A program made the position numbers and the translations under genes. Below the pieces are notes generated by a model. It made no database searches, was not told the origin of the DNA, and saw only the letters and a program-made list of their open reading frames with translations. Source: Papilionanthe hookeriana x Papilionanthe teres (taxonomy: Eukaryota > Streptophyta > Magnoliopsida > Asparagales > Orchidaceae). Taken from it: DNA of 64,000 nt. Position 1 is the stretch's first letter; the number at the start of each line of letters is the position of its first letter. The DNA lies in assembly GCA_022702705.1 (NCBI GenBank), contig CM040439.1:33234930-33298929 (forward strand), read 5' to 3'. Below are positions 10,701-22,159 of this stretch, piece by piece.

Positions 10701-12479
10701 GAAATTTCAAAAGAGTTTAATAATTTAATTAAGTCTTTTAATATTTTAAATTTGAGTTATCATTTTAATTAAAAATTGAGTATTAATGATATAATTAGTT
10801 TAGAGATTTTTAAATTAAAGAATAAATCTCTTCCTAATAAATATCCCTTATTTTAATAATTCCAATTTATTATTCCTCCAAATTTAATCTATTATTTAAT
10901 TAAAGTTTAATCATTTTAAAATTATTTAATGGGTTTCTACCCTTTAATTATTTAAATTTCAATCATCCAAACCAGATTAAGATCAAATATTTTACTTGTT
11001 GATTTTTTTATTAAACCTAAAGTTTTAATTAAGGGTTAAAAGTTTAATTACTGTTTTACCCCTTAAGCTTAATAATTTCATAACTCACTAAATTGAACCC
11101 AAATGAACTTGAAATTTTTATGTGACTTCACTCATATGTCAATAAAGACATGAGAGGAGAAAATGTGATTTTTCTGTATTTAATTTATTTATATAATTAT
11201 TTTTGGTGGAAAATAAAGATTTTCAAGGAAAATTTAATAACATGACCAAGGGAAACTTTCTGTCCTTAAGAAAATTAGGGGACATTCCTAATGACCAGAG
11301 AAGCACTTGGACCAATTTTGGTGATTTTTTGAATTATATTATTTTTATTATAATTATTTTGAGTTTAGGAGTGTTAATTAATTTAAAAATAAAATAAATG
11401 TTGAAAAATGGGTTTTATATTTTTAAAAAATCTCTCTGATATCAAGGAAACCAGAGAAGCAAATTTTGCAATTTTCTGATTTTTCTATGATTTATTATAA
11501 TTATTTTAGTGAAAATGCTAGAAAATACATTTTTTTTAATTTTAAAATTACCCTAGGGCTTTAAAATTCAATATCTCACTAAATAGACCTAAGAAAAATG
11601 TGGGATTTGTTCCTAAGTGATTAAAATTCAAAATGTGACATTTTGGTGAATTTTATTATTTTTGTGATTTTTATTATTTTTTAATTATTAAAATATTAAA
11701 ATAATATTAAAAAATCAACTTTTTTAGAAAATTGAAATTTTAATTTTCTTAAATTCCCCTGATATCAGAGAGGCTCCAAAACCAATTTGATGGATTTTTA
11801 AAAAGTATTTTAAAAGTTATGAATTTTTAAAGTTTAAAATGGCTAAGTGACTTAATCAACCCAATTAGTAGGGCTAACCAAGTCCAATTGACCTCAAATT
11901 TTTATGGTGGGTTCCTCTGATCCTAAAGGTCAGTGGAGAATTGATTTCAATTCAATTTGATGCCTGGTTAACTTTAATTAATTAAAGACCTATTTTGGGT
12001 GTTTAAGCCAATTAGGGTTGTTTTAAATGAACTAAGTCAAAACCTATTTTTCCTAGGGTTCTCTGGTCATAAGGAACATCACCAAATTTTCCTAGAATTT
12101 ATTTCACAACATGCTATTTACTGGAATTAAAATACTCAAAACAGTGACCTGAACTTGAAAAATCAAGAACTCTTCATAGGATGGCCTCCGACTTTGGAAA
12201 ATTCAGGGAATGTTCCCAAATTCGGAGGCTTCAAAAGCCCTATGGTCTCATGCCATGGTGAATTGTATGCATGCATGGAGAATTAAAACAATGCAGAGAG
12301 TAAATAAATCATAAAAAATAAAATATTTGATGAAATTAAGTGATTTCTTTTCCACATTATTCTCCTCTCTTCACCGAGCAAGAGGGTATTTTTATTTTAT
12401 TTTTCTCGATTTTTCTACACAGAGATATGAATTTTTGAAGTTTAGGGAATTAAATAAATCAAAAATCCCTAATTTTCTA

Positions 12480-12700
12480 CTTATCCGAGTCGCCGCCAAC
12501 GCATCCTCGGCAGCCTCCGAGAGGCCACGCGGCGCGCTCCCATTCGACGCCGCCACTCGAGTCGCAGCCCGGCCCCGCGGTTCTCGTACCGTCTCCTGGT
12601 CCGACGCCATCTGAGCCGTCCGTCCGCGCGTGTATTGAATGGACGGCATCCGTTCATCGTCCCTAAGCGTTCTCACCCGAGAGTCGTCCACACTAAATCC
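12480..12700. other. GC-rich island in the T2 LTR
   Basis: A short stretch rich in CG dinucleotides (CGCCGCC, GGCGCGCTCCC) within an otherwise AT-rich LTR, followed by the conserved words GTGTATTGAATG and CATCCGTTCATCGTCCC. The counterpart lies at 26920-27110 in the T1 LTR. It could belong to the LTR promoter region, but I see no decisive core promoter. The 99-aa minus ORF across it has no recognisable domain. Confidence 0.5.
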
Positions 12701-15478
12701 CTAAGATCTCACTCGATTCTCAATGGATTTTTATGTTCTTATACTCTATGGATTCGTCTTGAAGAGACGAACACATCTATACGGTAACATGCATCGAAAC
12801 TAAAGCATTTAAAATGGAGAATCTCCGTAAGCTCGGGATGAAGAGTTAGCTCATACCTTGGCTCGCAGAAGTGTGGCTTCAATCCGAGAGCTGTTTCACC
12901 TTCGATCGGGTCCCGCAGGCTCCGCGATGAAGTCTCCCGGTCCCGTGAATCGTCCGGATATGATTTCGACCAAGCCCGATCACAAAGCTTGGAGGCCGGA
13001 GCAACCGGGTGGCTCGGAGATGGGGCTTTTGATGGTGGACACCTTCTCTTGGTCCGGTGAAGGTGTAGAGCCAATCAATTTGGGAATTGGCTCACCGTGG
13101 AGAAGTGTCCCGGTTTTGGGTGGAATTTCAACTCGAAATCGAGCTTTCGAGGAGAAATGGCAGGGGATTTCACCTGGGATCAAGTGCTCTAAGGGTGGAG
13201 GAGGGTCCGGAACAATTTTGCGTAGTTTTGGCAAGGTTTTTTGCTTCTCTCTCTCTCATGGCCGAGAGGGGTGGAGTTTAAATAGTAGCTGGTCTGGGGC
13301 CTCCCGTGGGGAGTTAGTGGCTTGGGATCACCGCTTTCGGTGAGGAGAAGAACAGCCATGGTGACCACTAGGCATGGGGCAGCTCAGCAAGTGAGAATTT
13401 CAATGTCGGCTCACATGTGAGCTCTCGACCATGGTGTTTTCCGGCGGCTCGGTGGCCGGCCGGCCGAGCAATGGTCACCATCTTGGTCAGTGGGTCGTGG
13501 CTGGGGTTTAGTGTAGGCAATCGGCAAATGCCATGTGTAAAGTGGTTGAATCAAAGTAGAAAGGGAAGGGGCCATTTTAGCTTATTTTGGTCAACCCATG
13601 CAAATGGGTTGGGTGCACCTCCCCAAGACCTGGTTTTGGGCCGAGGAGGTCGGTGGGTCAACCTCCCATGTGTGGTGGAGTCTCCATCAAGGATTAGGTG
13701 GCAAAGCATGGTTTAGAGTGTGACATGCTTAAGGTAAAAAAGGCTTAAGGGAGGCTTAAGAAAGATCCCCCTCTTCTTGCCATAAATGGACTAATGACAA
13801 GTCAAAGCCCTCATGGCTTCATGTGGCTTGAGAATGGCTTGTTCATGGCTCCATTTGGCTTGGGAAAAGTGAAGTCAATTTCATAAAAAAGGATTTTAAG
13901 GATTTTGGATAATTTGGTGGAAATTTGGATGAAGCTTCATTTAGAAATATTTGATCATTGGTTTAGGACTTAGGGATGATTTTAATTGAAAGTATGATGA
14001 GGGGAAATGTCATATGGGCTTTGGAAGAATTTTTGGGGCTTTGGATTTTGAAGGAAATGGGCTTTTAGGAGGGTTTAAGGGAAGTGGGCTTTTAAGTTTA
14101 TGAATGTGTTCATGGATGAGAATTTTTTGTAAAAGGTTGGGCCAAATAATTGTTGTTTGTAGCTCATGGATGTGTCATGAGTGATTTGAGGCAAATTGGG
14201 AGTGATTTGGATTTGAATTGGGTTGGATTTGGGTTAGGTTTGGGCTTAGGTCAAAAATGGGCCTTTTATCCTTGGGTTGAGTTTGAGTGGGGTTTGGGTT
14301 CAAATTTTGGGCAAATATTATTAGGGTTTTGTTTGTGGGAATGTTAAGGAAGATTTAGAAAAGATTTGAGGTTAATTGGAGTTGAATTGGGTGAGTTTGG
14401 GTTAAGTTTGGGTCATGGGTCTAAATCGGGCTTTAAGGCCAAAAGTGAGATTGGATCCAAATGTCAATCAAATTGGACTTGGATTTGGTTTATATTGGTA
14501 TTAGGAATGTTGAATTGAAGTTTAGAATTGAATTGGACCAGAATTTGGGTCAATTGGATAGGTTTGGTTTGACATTGGGTTCACTTTGGGTTAAAATGGG
14601 TCAATTTGGGGGTTTTGACAAAAATAGGGTAAATTGACAAAATTGGCCCATGGTGTAGTTGGACAAAATGAAATTGAGAATATTTAGGATTTTCTGGAAT
14701 TTTCTAGGAATTTTCTGAATTTTTGGATTTTTAGGCCAAGAAGGGTATTTTGGGTATTTGGAGGGTATTGGGGGGTATTTTTGGAATTTTTGGTATTTTT
14801 GGGTATGGATGATCAATTTGAGTGATGTGGAGATGTTTGGGATTGATTTTGGAAAATTTTGGGTAATTTGGAAATTTTGCAAAAATTTGGGTAATTTCGA
14901 AGGTTTTGGTAGGTTTAGTAGGTGTAGGGTCCCGGGTCAAAAATTGAAAATTTGGGAAATTGAAGATTGGGTGAATTCAAGTGGGAAGAAATCATTTTGG
15001 TTGAGCCATGAAGCCATTTCAAGCCCATATGAGCCATGAAAGGACTCATTTGAGGCATTCACTATGTTGTTCATAACCCTCTTAGCCAAGAGCTTAGGGG
15101 TTAAGGACTATCCATGTGAATCACCTACATGAGTCAGGAGGTTAAGTTGGGTATGGGTGTGGTTTTAGGAAGTGTGTGGAAATGTAGTGTGTAAGTGTAG
15201 TGTGTATGTAAGTGTATGTGTAAGTCACCCCTTCACCAGCACCGGACCACCTGTGCAGGGCCCTAAGGCCAAAGAGTCCTATAGGAACTCATCCTTTAAA
15301 CTTCCACATTTGATTTCAACCCTCTAGGTGATTAGGGGTCTATAGTCAAGTTTGTGGAGTTTGCAGGAAGTTTAGAAGTGGTTTGAATTTCTAAAAGGCG
15401 GGTCCCAATTCTAGTCCTCTAAGATAGTCAAAGGAAAAGCCTAAGGCTAGATCCTAAGCACTAAAAAGAAGAAGGGAA

Positions 15479-15499
15479 GACCTCATCAAAAATGAGGTC
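15479..15499. repeat. Palindrome at the T2 LTR terminus
   Basis: Same GACCTCAT-N5-ATGAGGTC inverted repeat as at 2721-2741, again 4 bp from the LTR end. Confidence 0.85.
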
Positions 15500-15503
15500 A
15501 ACA

Positions 15504-15742
15504 CATGGCTCTATTAAGTGGTAGGAGTATCTTAACATCCCCCGCTCCGGTGTTATAAAGATTAGTCTGATTCCTGCCTTACCGGGCACTATCACTTGCG
15601 ATTCTTCGTCTTTGTGTGCTGAAGATGCTCCGTCGAAATATAATTCCCAACGTCGATCATCGGGGTCTTCTAAACTCATTATTTGTTCATCCGGCAAATC
15701 GTCATCGAGAGGAGATTCTGCCAGCGAGAGGGTGTCTTGCAA
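15504..15742 (-). pseudogene. T1 second RNase H (aRNH), N-terminal half
   Basis: Begins with the CATGG duplication (15504-15508). The minus strand reads WELYFDGASSAHKD, with the first catalytic Asp in YFDGA, then GIRLIFITPERG and MLRYSYHLIEPC. At PC the insertion starts, and the same codons continue at 8183 with CTNNEAEYE. The presence of this domain after RNase H 1 identifies the dual-RNase-H Tat group. Confidence 0.85.
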
Positions 15743-16941
15743 GGAAGTCTGCTAGGACTTGTCCTTTACAGAGACGAAGAGGCACGAAAGTTATATCGAA
15801 TTGCAATAATATCATTGACCACCTGACAAGTCTGCCAGAAAGCGTTGGACGGGTTATCAAGTATTGCAATGGATTAAATTTCGAGATCAGGTTCACCTTA
15901 TGAGAGAGCATGTAGTGCCTGAGCTTTTGAGCGACGAAGATCAGGGCCAAACAGTGCTTTTCAATTGCGGGATACTTTATTTCCGTCGGAAGTAAACGAC
16001 GGCTTAGGTAGTAAAGAGCATTTTCTTTACCCTCATCATTGACCTGGGCTAATAGGGCTCTGAGTGAGTCGTCTAAAGTCGTGGTATAAAGTATCAATGG
16101 TTTACCTGAGACTGGGGCTGCTAAGATAGGAGGTGTCATTAAATATTGTTTAATGTCCTCGAAGGCCTTCTGGCATTTCTCTTCCCAAATAAATTTGGCG
16201 TCCTTTTTAACTAATGCCGAGAAAGGCTGACACCTACCTGACAAGTTTGATATAAAGCGTCGAAGATATGCCAGCTTCCCTTGAAAAGATCGTAGTTGCT
16301 TTAAGGTTTTGGTAGGTGGCATTTCTAAGATAGCTTTAATCTTTTCCGGATCAATTTCAATCCCGCGATGTCGGACAACAAATCCTAAGAATTTCCCGGA
16401 GGTGACGCCGAAGGCGCATTTTAAGGGATTCATCTTAAGGTTAAATTGTCTTAATCGTTCGAAAACAATTCTCAAATCATATAGGTGGTTTTCCTTTACT
16501 TTGCTTTTGATGACCACATCATCTACGTAACATTCGACTTCGATTGTGGATGAGATCATCAAAAATCTTGTCATCGCTCTCCGGTAGGTTGCTCCTGCGT
16601 TCTTTAGTCCGAATGGCATCACCGTGTAGCAATATACTCCGATCGGCGTTCGAATGCTCGTAAGTTTTTCATCTTCTGGAGCCATTTTTATCTGGTTGTA
16701 TCCTAAAGTTCCATCCATGAATGAGAATATTTCATGTGTTGAAGCAATGTCGATCATTAATTCTGGGATCGGTAGAGAGAATTCATCTTTTGGACATGCC
16801 TTGTTTAAATCTCTGAAATCCACACAAATTCTGATCTGACCATTCTTCTTCCTGACTGGTACCACATTGGCTAACCAAGTCGGGTATTGTTCTTCACGGA
16901 CAAATTTAGCGTCTATTAGCTTTTTAACTTCAGCCTATGAC
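15702..16941 (-). pseudogene. T1 reverse transcriptase and first RNase H
   Basis: An open frame of about 410 codons that copies element RNA to DNA. It starts just after an in-frame TAG near 16942 with EEQYPTWLANVVPVRKKNG. RT motifs in order: ICVDFRDLNKACPKD, SFMDGTLGYNQIKMAPEDE, MPFGLKNAGATYRRAM, YVDDVVIKSK (catalytic Asp pair) and FLGFVVRHRGIEIDPEK. The connection and RNase H follow: ILYTTTLDDSLRALLAQ, LPTEIKYPAIEKHCLALIF, QYLITRPTLSGRLVRW and VLADFLARHPL. In the DAS-type catalytic position of other gypsy elements this copy reads TLDDS, as in Tat relatives where this first RNase H is degenerate. It overlaps the aRNH frame at its end. This is the best-preserved part of T1. Confidence 0.92.
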
Positions 16942-17746
16942 TTGTTGTTCGATTTCTAGACGCATTCTTACGGGACCTTGTCCGATCGGAACGAAGTAGG
17001 ATCCACTCCTAGCTTATGGATCGCGATCTCTCGGAGCTAATCCCGGCATCTCATCGTAGTTCCAAGCAAAGCGAGTCTTTAAATTCCATTAATAACTTGA
17101 TTATTTCTTCGGAGTCTTCTTTATTGAGTAAGGAGCTAACAAAGGTAGGTCTAGGCTCTTCGTTAGTACCTAAGTTAACTTCCGTTAACTCATCTATTGT
17201 AGATTTGATCTCTTGTTTGAATTCTGGTGGAGCATTTTCAATTTGTAAATCTTCAAATTCTTCTGTAGTTTCCATGCAGTTTTCATTAGACTCGCAAGTG
17301 ACAACCAAGAAAAATTCAGTATCGTCAGTCGATCCTATCGTACCGAATCCGAGACCATGTTTTGAATTGGGTGGACGACCGGAGTTATTCCATAATTTTT
17401 CAAAATGTTGTGATTGACCTTTTGTCCATTGTCGAGGTAAGAAACCACGCCTGAATTAAATTTTGAACACGGGGAGAGTACCACTCAAAAGGTAATTCCA
17501 TTAATTCGATGAAGTAACATCTTCAAATTGTACATTATTTTCGATTTTGGAGGAAGGATCACCACGGTAGAATTTGATGGGCTTTGAACTGCCGCTACGT
17601 ACCTCTTTGACCACCATACCCTCGATCTTATTAGAATGGATCGGGGTCAGGGTCATAGTATGTACATAGTGGTTAATCTTCTCGTACATAGATTTATATT
17701 CTTCGTTCTTTTCATCTTCGAGAGGGATCCTGAATTGCGGCTTCTT
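16942..17746 (-). pseudogene. T1 protease-RT linker, broken
   Basis: Fragments of acidic sequence on the minus strand in different frames: 17051-17308 (contains EFEDLQIENAPPEFKQEIKS and LLMEFKDSLCLELR) and 17501-17689. Their wording matches the spacer between protease and RT of Tat elements, but no catalytic domain lies here. In Ogre-type elements this interval can hold an intron; I cannot show splice sites. Confidence 0.6.
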
Positions 17747-18480
17747 CTAACTTATTGTCGCTGCTTCTTGTTTGATCTCTTTTTCTTCTTCAGAACTGTC
17801 TTCCCAATCAACATTGATGGTCGGTTTCCTCTGTCCAACTGTCCTAACGTCTCTGCCACGACCTCGTCCCCGGCCTCGACCTCGGATGCGAGTTGTGGAG
17901 AAACCTTCACCATCTTGTCGTAAGGGAGTGGTGAGTGACTGTTGGACTAGAACTTTGGGTTCTTCGTCGTCCCAAACATCCTTTTCTTCATTCGTTATGG
18001 TATCTCTGGAGAAGATCGTTTTCTTCGGGGGTGCGTAATAAGTTGCATCTTCATGGATTCCAATTTCATGTACGGAGAATGGTTGTAAGTCACCTTTGAT
18101 GCACTGTTCCCCTCCATCGTAATATTTGATGCACTGATGTAGAGATGATGGTACCATCCGGTTTTCATGTATCCATGGTCGGCCCGATAGAGCGTTGAAT
18201 GACGTTTCGAATCAATTATGTGAAATTTTGCGGTTGTCTTTGCCAAGTCACCGGTCTTCATTAGCGATGTTATTGATCCGAGGGCTCTTTCTCCTTTACG
18301 GTTGAATCCTCTTAATAACATTTTGTCCGCTTTGAGCTCGCGAGCATCAATTTCCAAATATGCTATCGTTCAAAGATTCATTATATTGATTGATGCTCCT
18401 GGATCCACCAATACTCTGGAGAGTGTAAACTTCCCGATTGTAACTGAAATGTACAACAGTTGGTTGTGGTTTGCCATCCC
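17747..18480 (-). pseudogene. T1 retropepsin-like protease and adjoining linker
   Basis: Aspartic protease that would process the polyprotein. Read leftward from 18476: MANHNQLLYISVTIGKFTL, then VLVDPGASINIMNL at the active-site position. The motif is D-P-G here rather than D-T/S-G, and it is followed by an in-frame TGA. The frame continues in 17995-18357 with EIDARELKADKMLLRGFNRK and breaks again; 17747-18157 carries MVPSSLHQCIKYY and an RG-repeat stretch near 17870 (RIRGRGRGRGRGRD). The call rests on position and on the strand-loop pattern around DPGAS. Confidence 0.75.
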
Positions 18481-18640
18481 AAGTAGTAGGTCATTGTCCG
18501 TGAAGGTAACACCTCGTTTGTTCCTTTAACGAGCAAACCTCATCTAAGAAATCTCTGGTCATTTGAGTTAAGCAAATTTCTGGATCAAGTAAGGCCTTGA
18601 TCAGAGCTTCTCTCATCTCTTTTGATAAGATGAGAGCATC

Positions 18641-19695
18641 TTAGATGCTTAGTTTGGCCGGTAGTTTCCTAAGATGGGCTAGCACGTTGTAGTCCACTTT
18701 ATTTCCATGTGTCTCAATTTCTTCTCGAATGGGCATTTCTTCTGTCGGGGTTGGTTCTTCCTGAACAACCACCTGCTTTCCTTTGTCCTTTGGACCCATT
18801 CTCGGAGGTAGAACTCTGCCACTTCTTAAGTTGACTTCTGTGATTTCTTCCGAATCTGGTATTGAGTTTGCTGGTGTCTCCTCCTGAATTGGAATGGTAG
18901 GTTCTTCTGGATTAGCTTCAGAGTCTGAAGGCTTTAACTCTATTGTGACTGGAGCTTCTCGAAACTCACAAATAGATTCACTACTTGTTGAACTCTCATA
19001 GCCTCCTTGGTGGATGTCATCCTTGTCATTGTGATCGTCGAGATTGTGTATGATTTGAGAATTGTCATTTGTATCGGAATGGATATCTGGATTAGGTTGG
19101 TTGTCGCTAGTTACGTAATCATTAGAAACAGTCAAAACGTAGCCAACGCCATAACCCTTATCATTATAAGATCCCGCTGCAGCGAGCAAATAATCATACA
19201 GAGTCAGAAGATCGAGGGATTTCTCCCCCGAATCGGAAACAACTATCCTAGGATAGGCAACCCCTAGTCTAGCCTCAGGAGCCTCGGTCTTCTCTTCTTC
19301 ATCAATTCTCTTCTTTTCTTCAATCGTCTCTTGTTGAGGTGGTTCTTCTATCGCAAGTAATAGTGCCGACTTGACAGGTTTCGAACTCTGAATTGAGGCT
19401 CGCACCAAAGCGGTCTGGATGTGATCCAAAATCTTCTTCAAAGACTTTGTCCAAGCGGTAGTCCATCAATTGTCAGTCGCATAGGGATCTATCAGAACAA
19501 TGAGATCCGTCGAGATAACATTGACGAAACCTCCTTTATGGGGTTCCTTCATGTACTCCTTCGGGATCGTTATATTCCCTTTTCGAAGATTGTCATTGAG
19601 CCAACTTTTGAAGCTTCTATCTTATGTCCAAGCATCCGGTGGTAAGGGCAAAAGTTGGGATCACCTTTCTTGTCGACTTCTTCTGGTCTCTTAGG
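18641..19695 (-). pseudogene. T1 gag C-terminal part with CHHC-like knuckle
   Basis: Read leftward from about 19660: PNFCPYHRMLGHKIEAS fits C-x2-H-x4-H-x4-C except that the last Cys is Ser. Then GSMTIFEKGNITIPKEYM leads, across a stop, into the 266-codon frame 18641-19441 (KKILDHIQTALVRASIQ, many E/P/T residues, VNLRSGRVLPPR, ending HLRKLPAKLSI). This is the nucleocapsid-to-protease part of the Tat polyprotein. The acidic low-complexity middle has no recognised domain. Confidence 0.7.
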
Positions 19696-21013
19696 TTATG
19701 GAAGTTGGAAATCTGGAGTCTTCATCAGACTGCAGAACATTTTCGGCACTGCCTCATTCTTGAACGGATACTCCCTGCTCAGAAGCTCCCTTAACGTACG
19801 TTGTGGACGAGACGGTTGTTCATACTGTTGAGATAACTGATAGCTGGGTCGAGGTTGCTGGTAATTCTGTTGAGTTTGTTGCGGCCGTTCTGGCGGTATT
19901 TGTATTGGCTGCTTGCCTTTATCAACTGCTGCGATGATCCCGGACTTCTTTTCAAAAGTTTTCACGGGCTTCTGTTTGTCTGTTTTGTCGGTGAAACTTA
20001 ATTGCTTCGCCTCCTCTTGCAAGCTTCCGGCCTTGCTTAACAACTTCTCGAAAGTCTTAATAATAAATCCCTTGAGGAGAAGTGCTTATCGAGCCATGGA
20101 TGCTCTTCGAGTAAAATGCCGATCGCATGCTTGTTCTTGTAGCTGTGGTTCACACTTCATACTTAGATTCCTCCATCGAAGTATATAGTCCACCAAAGTT
20201 TCATTCGGCTTCTGCTTCTCTACCACTAAATCACCTATAGTGATGTGGTGTTGAGCTCCGACAAATCGTTTGATGAAGAGGTTCTCTAATTCTGAAAATG
20301 TCTTCACCAAACCGTTCGATAATTCTGCATACCAATCAAAGGCGATCCCTGACAAGCTGCTCGACAAATTGTCGGAAGAGTAAAGCATCACTTCCGCCGG
20401 CATTGCAACAACTGGCACGAAAATGTGCAACATGCTGTCGGGGGTTTCCGGTTCCATCAAAGGTCTTGAACAGAGGTGGTACGAAGCCTTTTGGGTATTG
20501 GACAACGTCGAATTCTTTGGGGTAAGGCATACCCGTCCGAATGGATGTCACACTCTTTGATTGTGCCAAGGCTTCTCGCACCTGCTGTTCCACCATGCTC
20601 TTGATATCCTTTTCCGGAATCTTGTTTTGTGTTGTGTCCTTTTTTAATTGATCATCCACGTTGACGGATGTAATTTCCTTTCCTTCGTCTACAATGTGAA
20701 TAACTTCTGGGGGTGTTTCTCTTTGGGGTTGAACCTGACTCTGGAGAGTGGCTAGGGCTACAGCCATCTCTTCCATCCTTTTTGCCATTTGGGAGATCGT
20801 ATCATCTTTCTCTTGAAGCTGCATCCTCATTACTTCCGCCTCCTCTCTTCCTGCGGCTGCAGGAGCACCTTGTGAAGCTGACGAAGCTCGTGTTTCAACC
20901 ATGTTAATTTCTGCATATTCATCATCCATGAACTCTGACGAGTCGACTTCATCTCCGAATTTCTCTTCTCTTTCTCTTGCTAATCGCCGAATATCAGTTC
21001 TTAGCTTTTCCAT
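19696..21013 (-). pseudogene. T1 gag core
   Basis: Gag would form the virus-like particle. It starts at 21013 (MEKLRTDIRRLARERE), followed by a coiled-coil-like run (VMRMQLQEKDDTISQMAKRM). The capsid part spans two frames: PYPKEFDVVQYPKGFVPPLF and FKTFDGTGNPRQHVAHF (20336-21013), then LSGIAFDWYAELSNGLVKTF and ENLFIKRFVGAQ (20086-20505), as in the retrotransposon gag family. The rest (19696-20043) is a Q/P-rich tail with SRPQRTLRELLSREYPF. At least two frameshifts separate the pieces. Confidence 0.85.
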
Positions 21014-21268
21014 AGCATCTTCTAGTGGTCTTTTCTGTACATCTTTGCAGTCGTCATGGGATAACTGTCAGGTTTCCTTCTCATGAGTCATCTTCACTGT
21101 GGTAGCACTTTCTTCTGACTCAAGTCTCCTGACGAGACTTTCCTTCTCAGGTTGTTGTTTTAACCTTAATTGTCCGGTAGTGGGACGCCATACCATCCTT
21201 CTAGCAGGAGAAGGTCTAGGACCGGATGGTCTGTCAGCCAAATGCTGGAAGGTGGTATCCTCCCTAAT

Positions 21269-22159
21269 TTATAGTCCTGAAATAAAGACAGGCGGACTAG
21301 CTTTCATTCTCTTATTCGGCTTTTCCATGGCGATAGCAGGTTCTACTCGCGGCCCAAGACGGGACTTGGCTGACACCCACCCTATCCTTCTTAAAATCTC
21401 TGACACAGGGCATTTTTCTTTCTTTGCTAACTTTTCTATCAGGGTTTGCAGTCGAGCAAACGGCGTAATTCTAGCCCTTTTCTTGCGGCCATCATTGTAA
21501 TATGTGGGCTGGGGCAATGCAGCAGCAATCTTGCGGACATTTTCCTCATCCTCTGCGGCGGAGAGGGGATGGAACCTACTTCCTCCCAAGAGTGGTATGT
21601 ATTCAGGCAGCGGTGTATATTCGGGCAGTTCTGGGATTTCCTCTAAGAAAGCAACTTCAGCAGCTCTGGCTTTTCTAGCAATCCTTCTACTTCTATTCCT
21701 CCTTTGAGTCCGTGTCAGTGGTGGAATTCTCGAGCTGGACCCGATTTCAAAAATAGAAGGTTTTACAGGAAGATCTGTACCCTCCACGGCAACAAGTTCA
21801 TCACAGTTCTGAATTTCCTTCCCCTTTAGTCTGGCAGAAGCCGGGGTAGGTGCAGAGACAACTAGACCGAGTGGGGGTAGCAACACCGGTCCTTTTGCGA
21901 ACAACGGTACTCCTCTCGGTTGGAATCTTTTGCGAGAGGAGGGAATTCATGGAGTTGACTTGAGGTTAAACTCAATCAGCGGCTTCTCGATTCCGGTATT
22001 TTGCTTGTGAGTGAAAGAGAGTGACGTCGGGGATTCCGATGTCGGTGTCCCCGAATCCTTGTCCGAATCGAATGATTCCATTATTGAGCGAGTTCGTCCT
22101 TGAACACGGCCGAGGTCCGAGTCCTTTGACGAAGGAGAAGATCGGTTTGGGGCTTCCAT
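21269..22159 (-). pseudogene. T1 extra ORF upstream of gag (ORF1-like)
   Basis: Between the leader and gag the minus strand is coding-like in two pieces: 22159-21947 (starts MEAPNRSSPSSKDSD) and 21904-21269 (contains EIPELPEYTPLPEYIPLL, then ITPFARLQTLIEKLAKKEK and VSEILRRIGW). I recognise no domain. Ogre-type Tat elements carry an ORF of unknown function in this position, so an element-encoded ORF1 is the likely reading. A break near 21910-21947 splits it, and a stop at 21269 separates it from gag. Confidence 0.6.

Larger units (their letters stand above)
8184..15503 (-). mobile_element. T2: 7.3-kb solo LTR of the Tat family inserted in T1
   Basis: The whole segment matches the T1 5' LTR (22648-30088) end to end, in the same direction, at clearly lower identity than the T1 LTR pair. 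It also lacks about 170 bp present in T1 near 28610-28860. It begins TGCCGGCA, ends GGTCAACA, and has perfect CATGG duplications, but contains no gag or pol. It is therefore a solo LTR left by recombination between the two LTRs of an inserted element. Sub-regions, left to right, are an AT-rich part (8249-10300), a TTTAA tract, an AT-rich part with no gene (10700-12330), a GC-rich island (12480-12700) and a GT-skewed stretch (13950-15000). Small ORFs inside are not supported. Confidence 0.9.

Noticed and set aside
12392..12691. 99-codon minus-strand ORF in the GC-rich island of the T2 LTR
   Set aside because: It lies fully inside the LTR, has no recognisable domain, and the matching T1 region does not keep the same frame.
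8184..15503. A full second Tat element rather than a solo LTR
   Set aside because: No gag, pol, PBS or polypurine tract lies inside; the entire length aligns with one LTR and has simple duplications at its ends.
17772..18038. Plus-strand ORF with a Pro-Arg repeat
   Set aside because: It is the antisense shadow of the RG-repeat stretch in the T1 linker.
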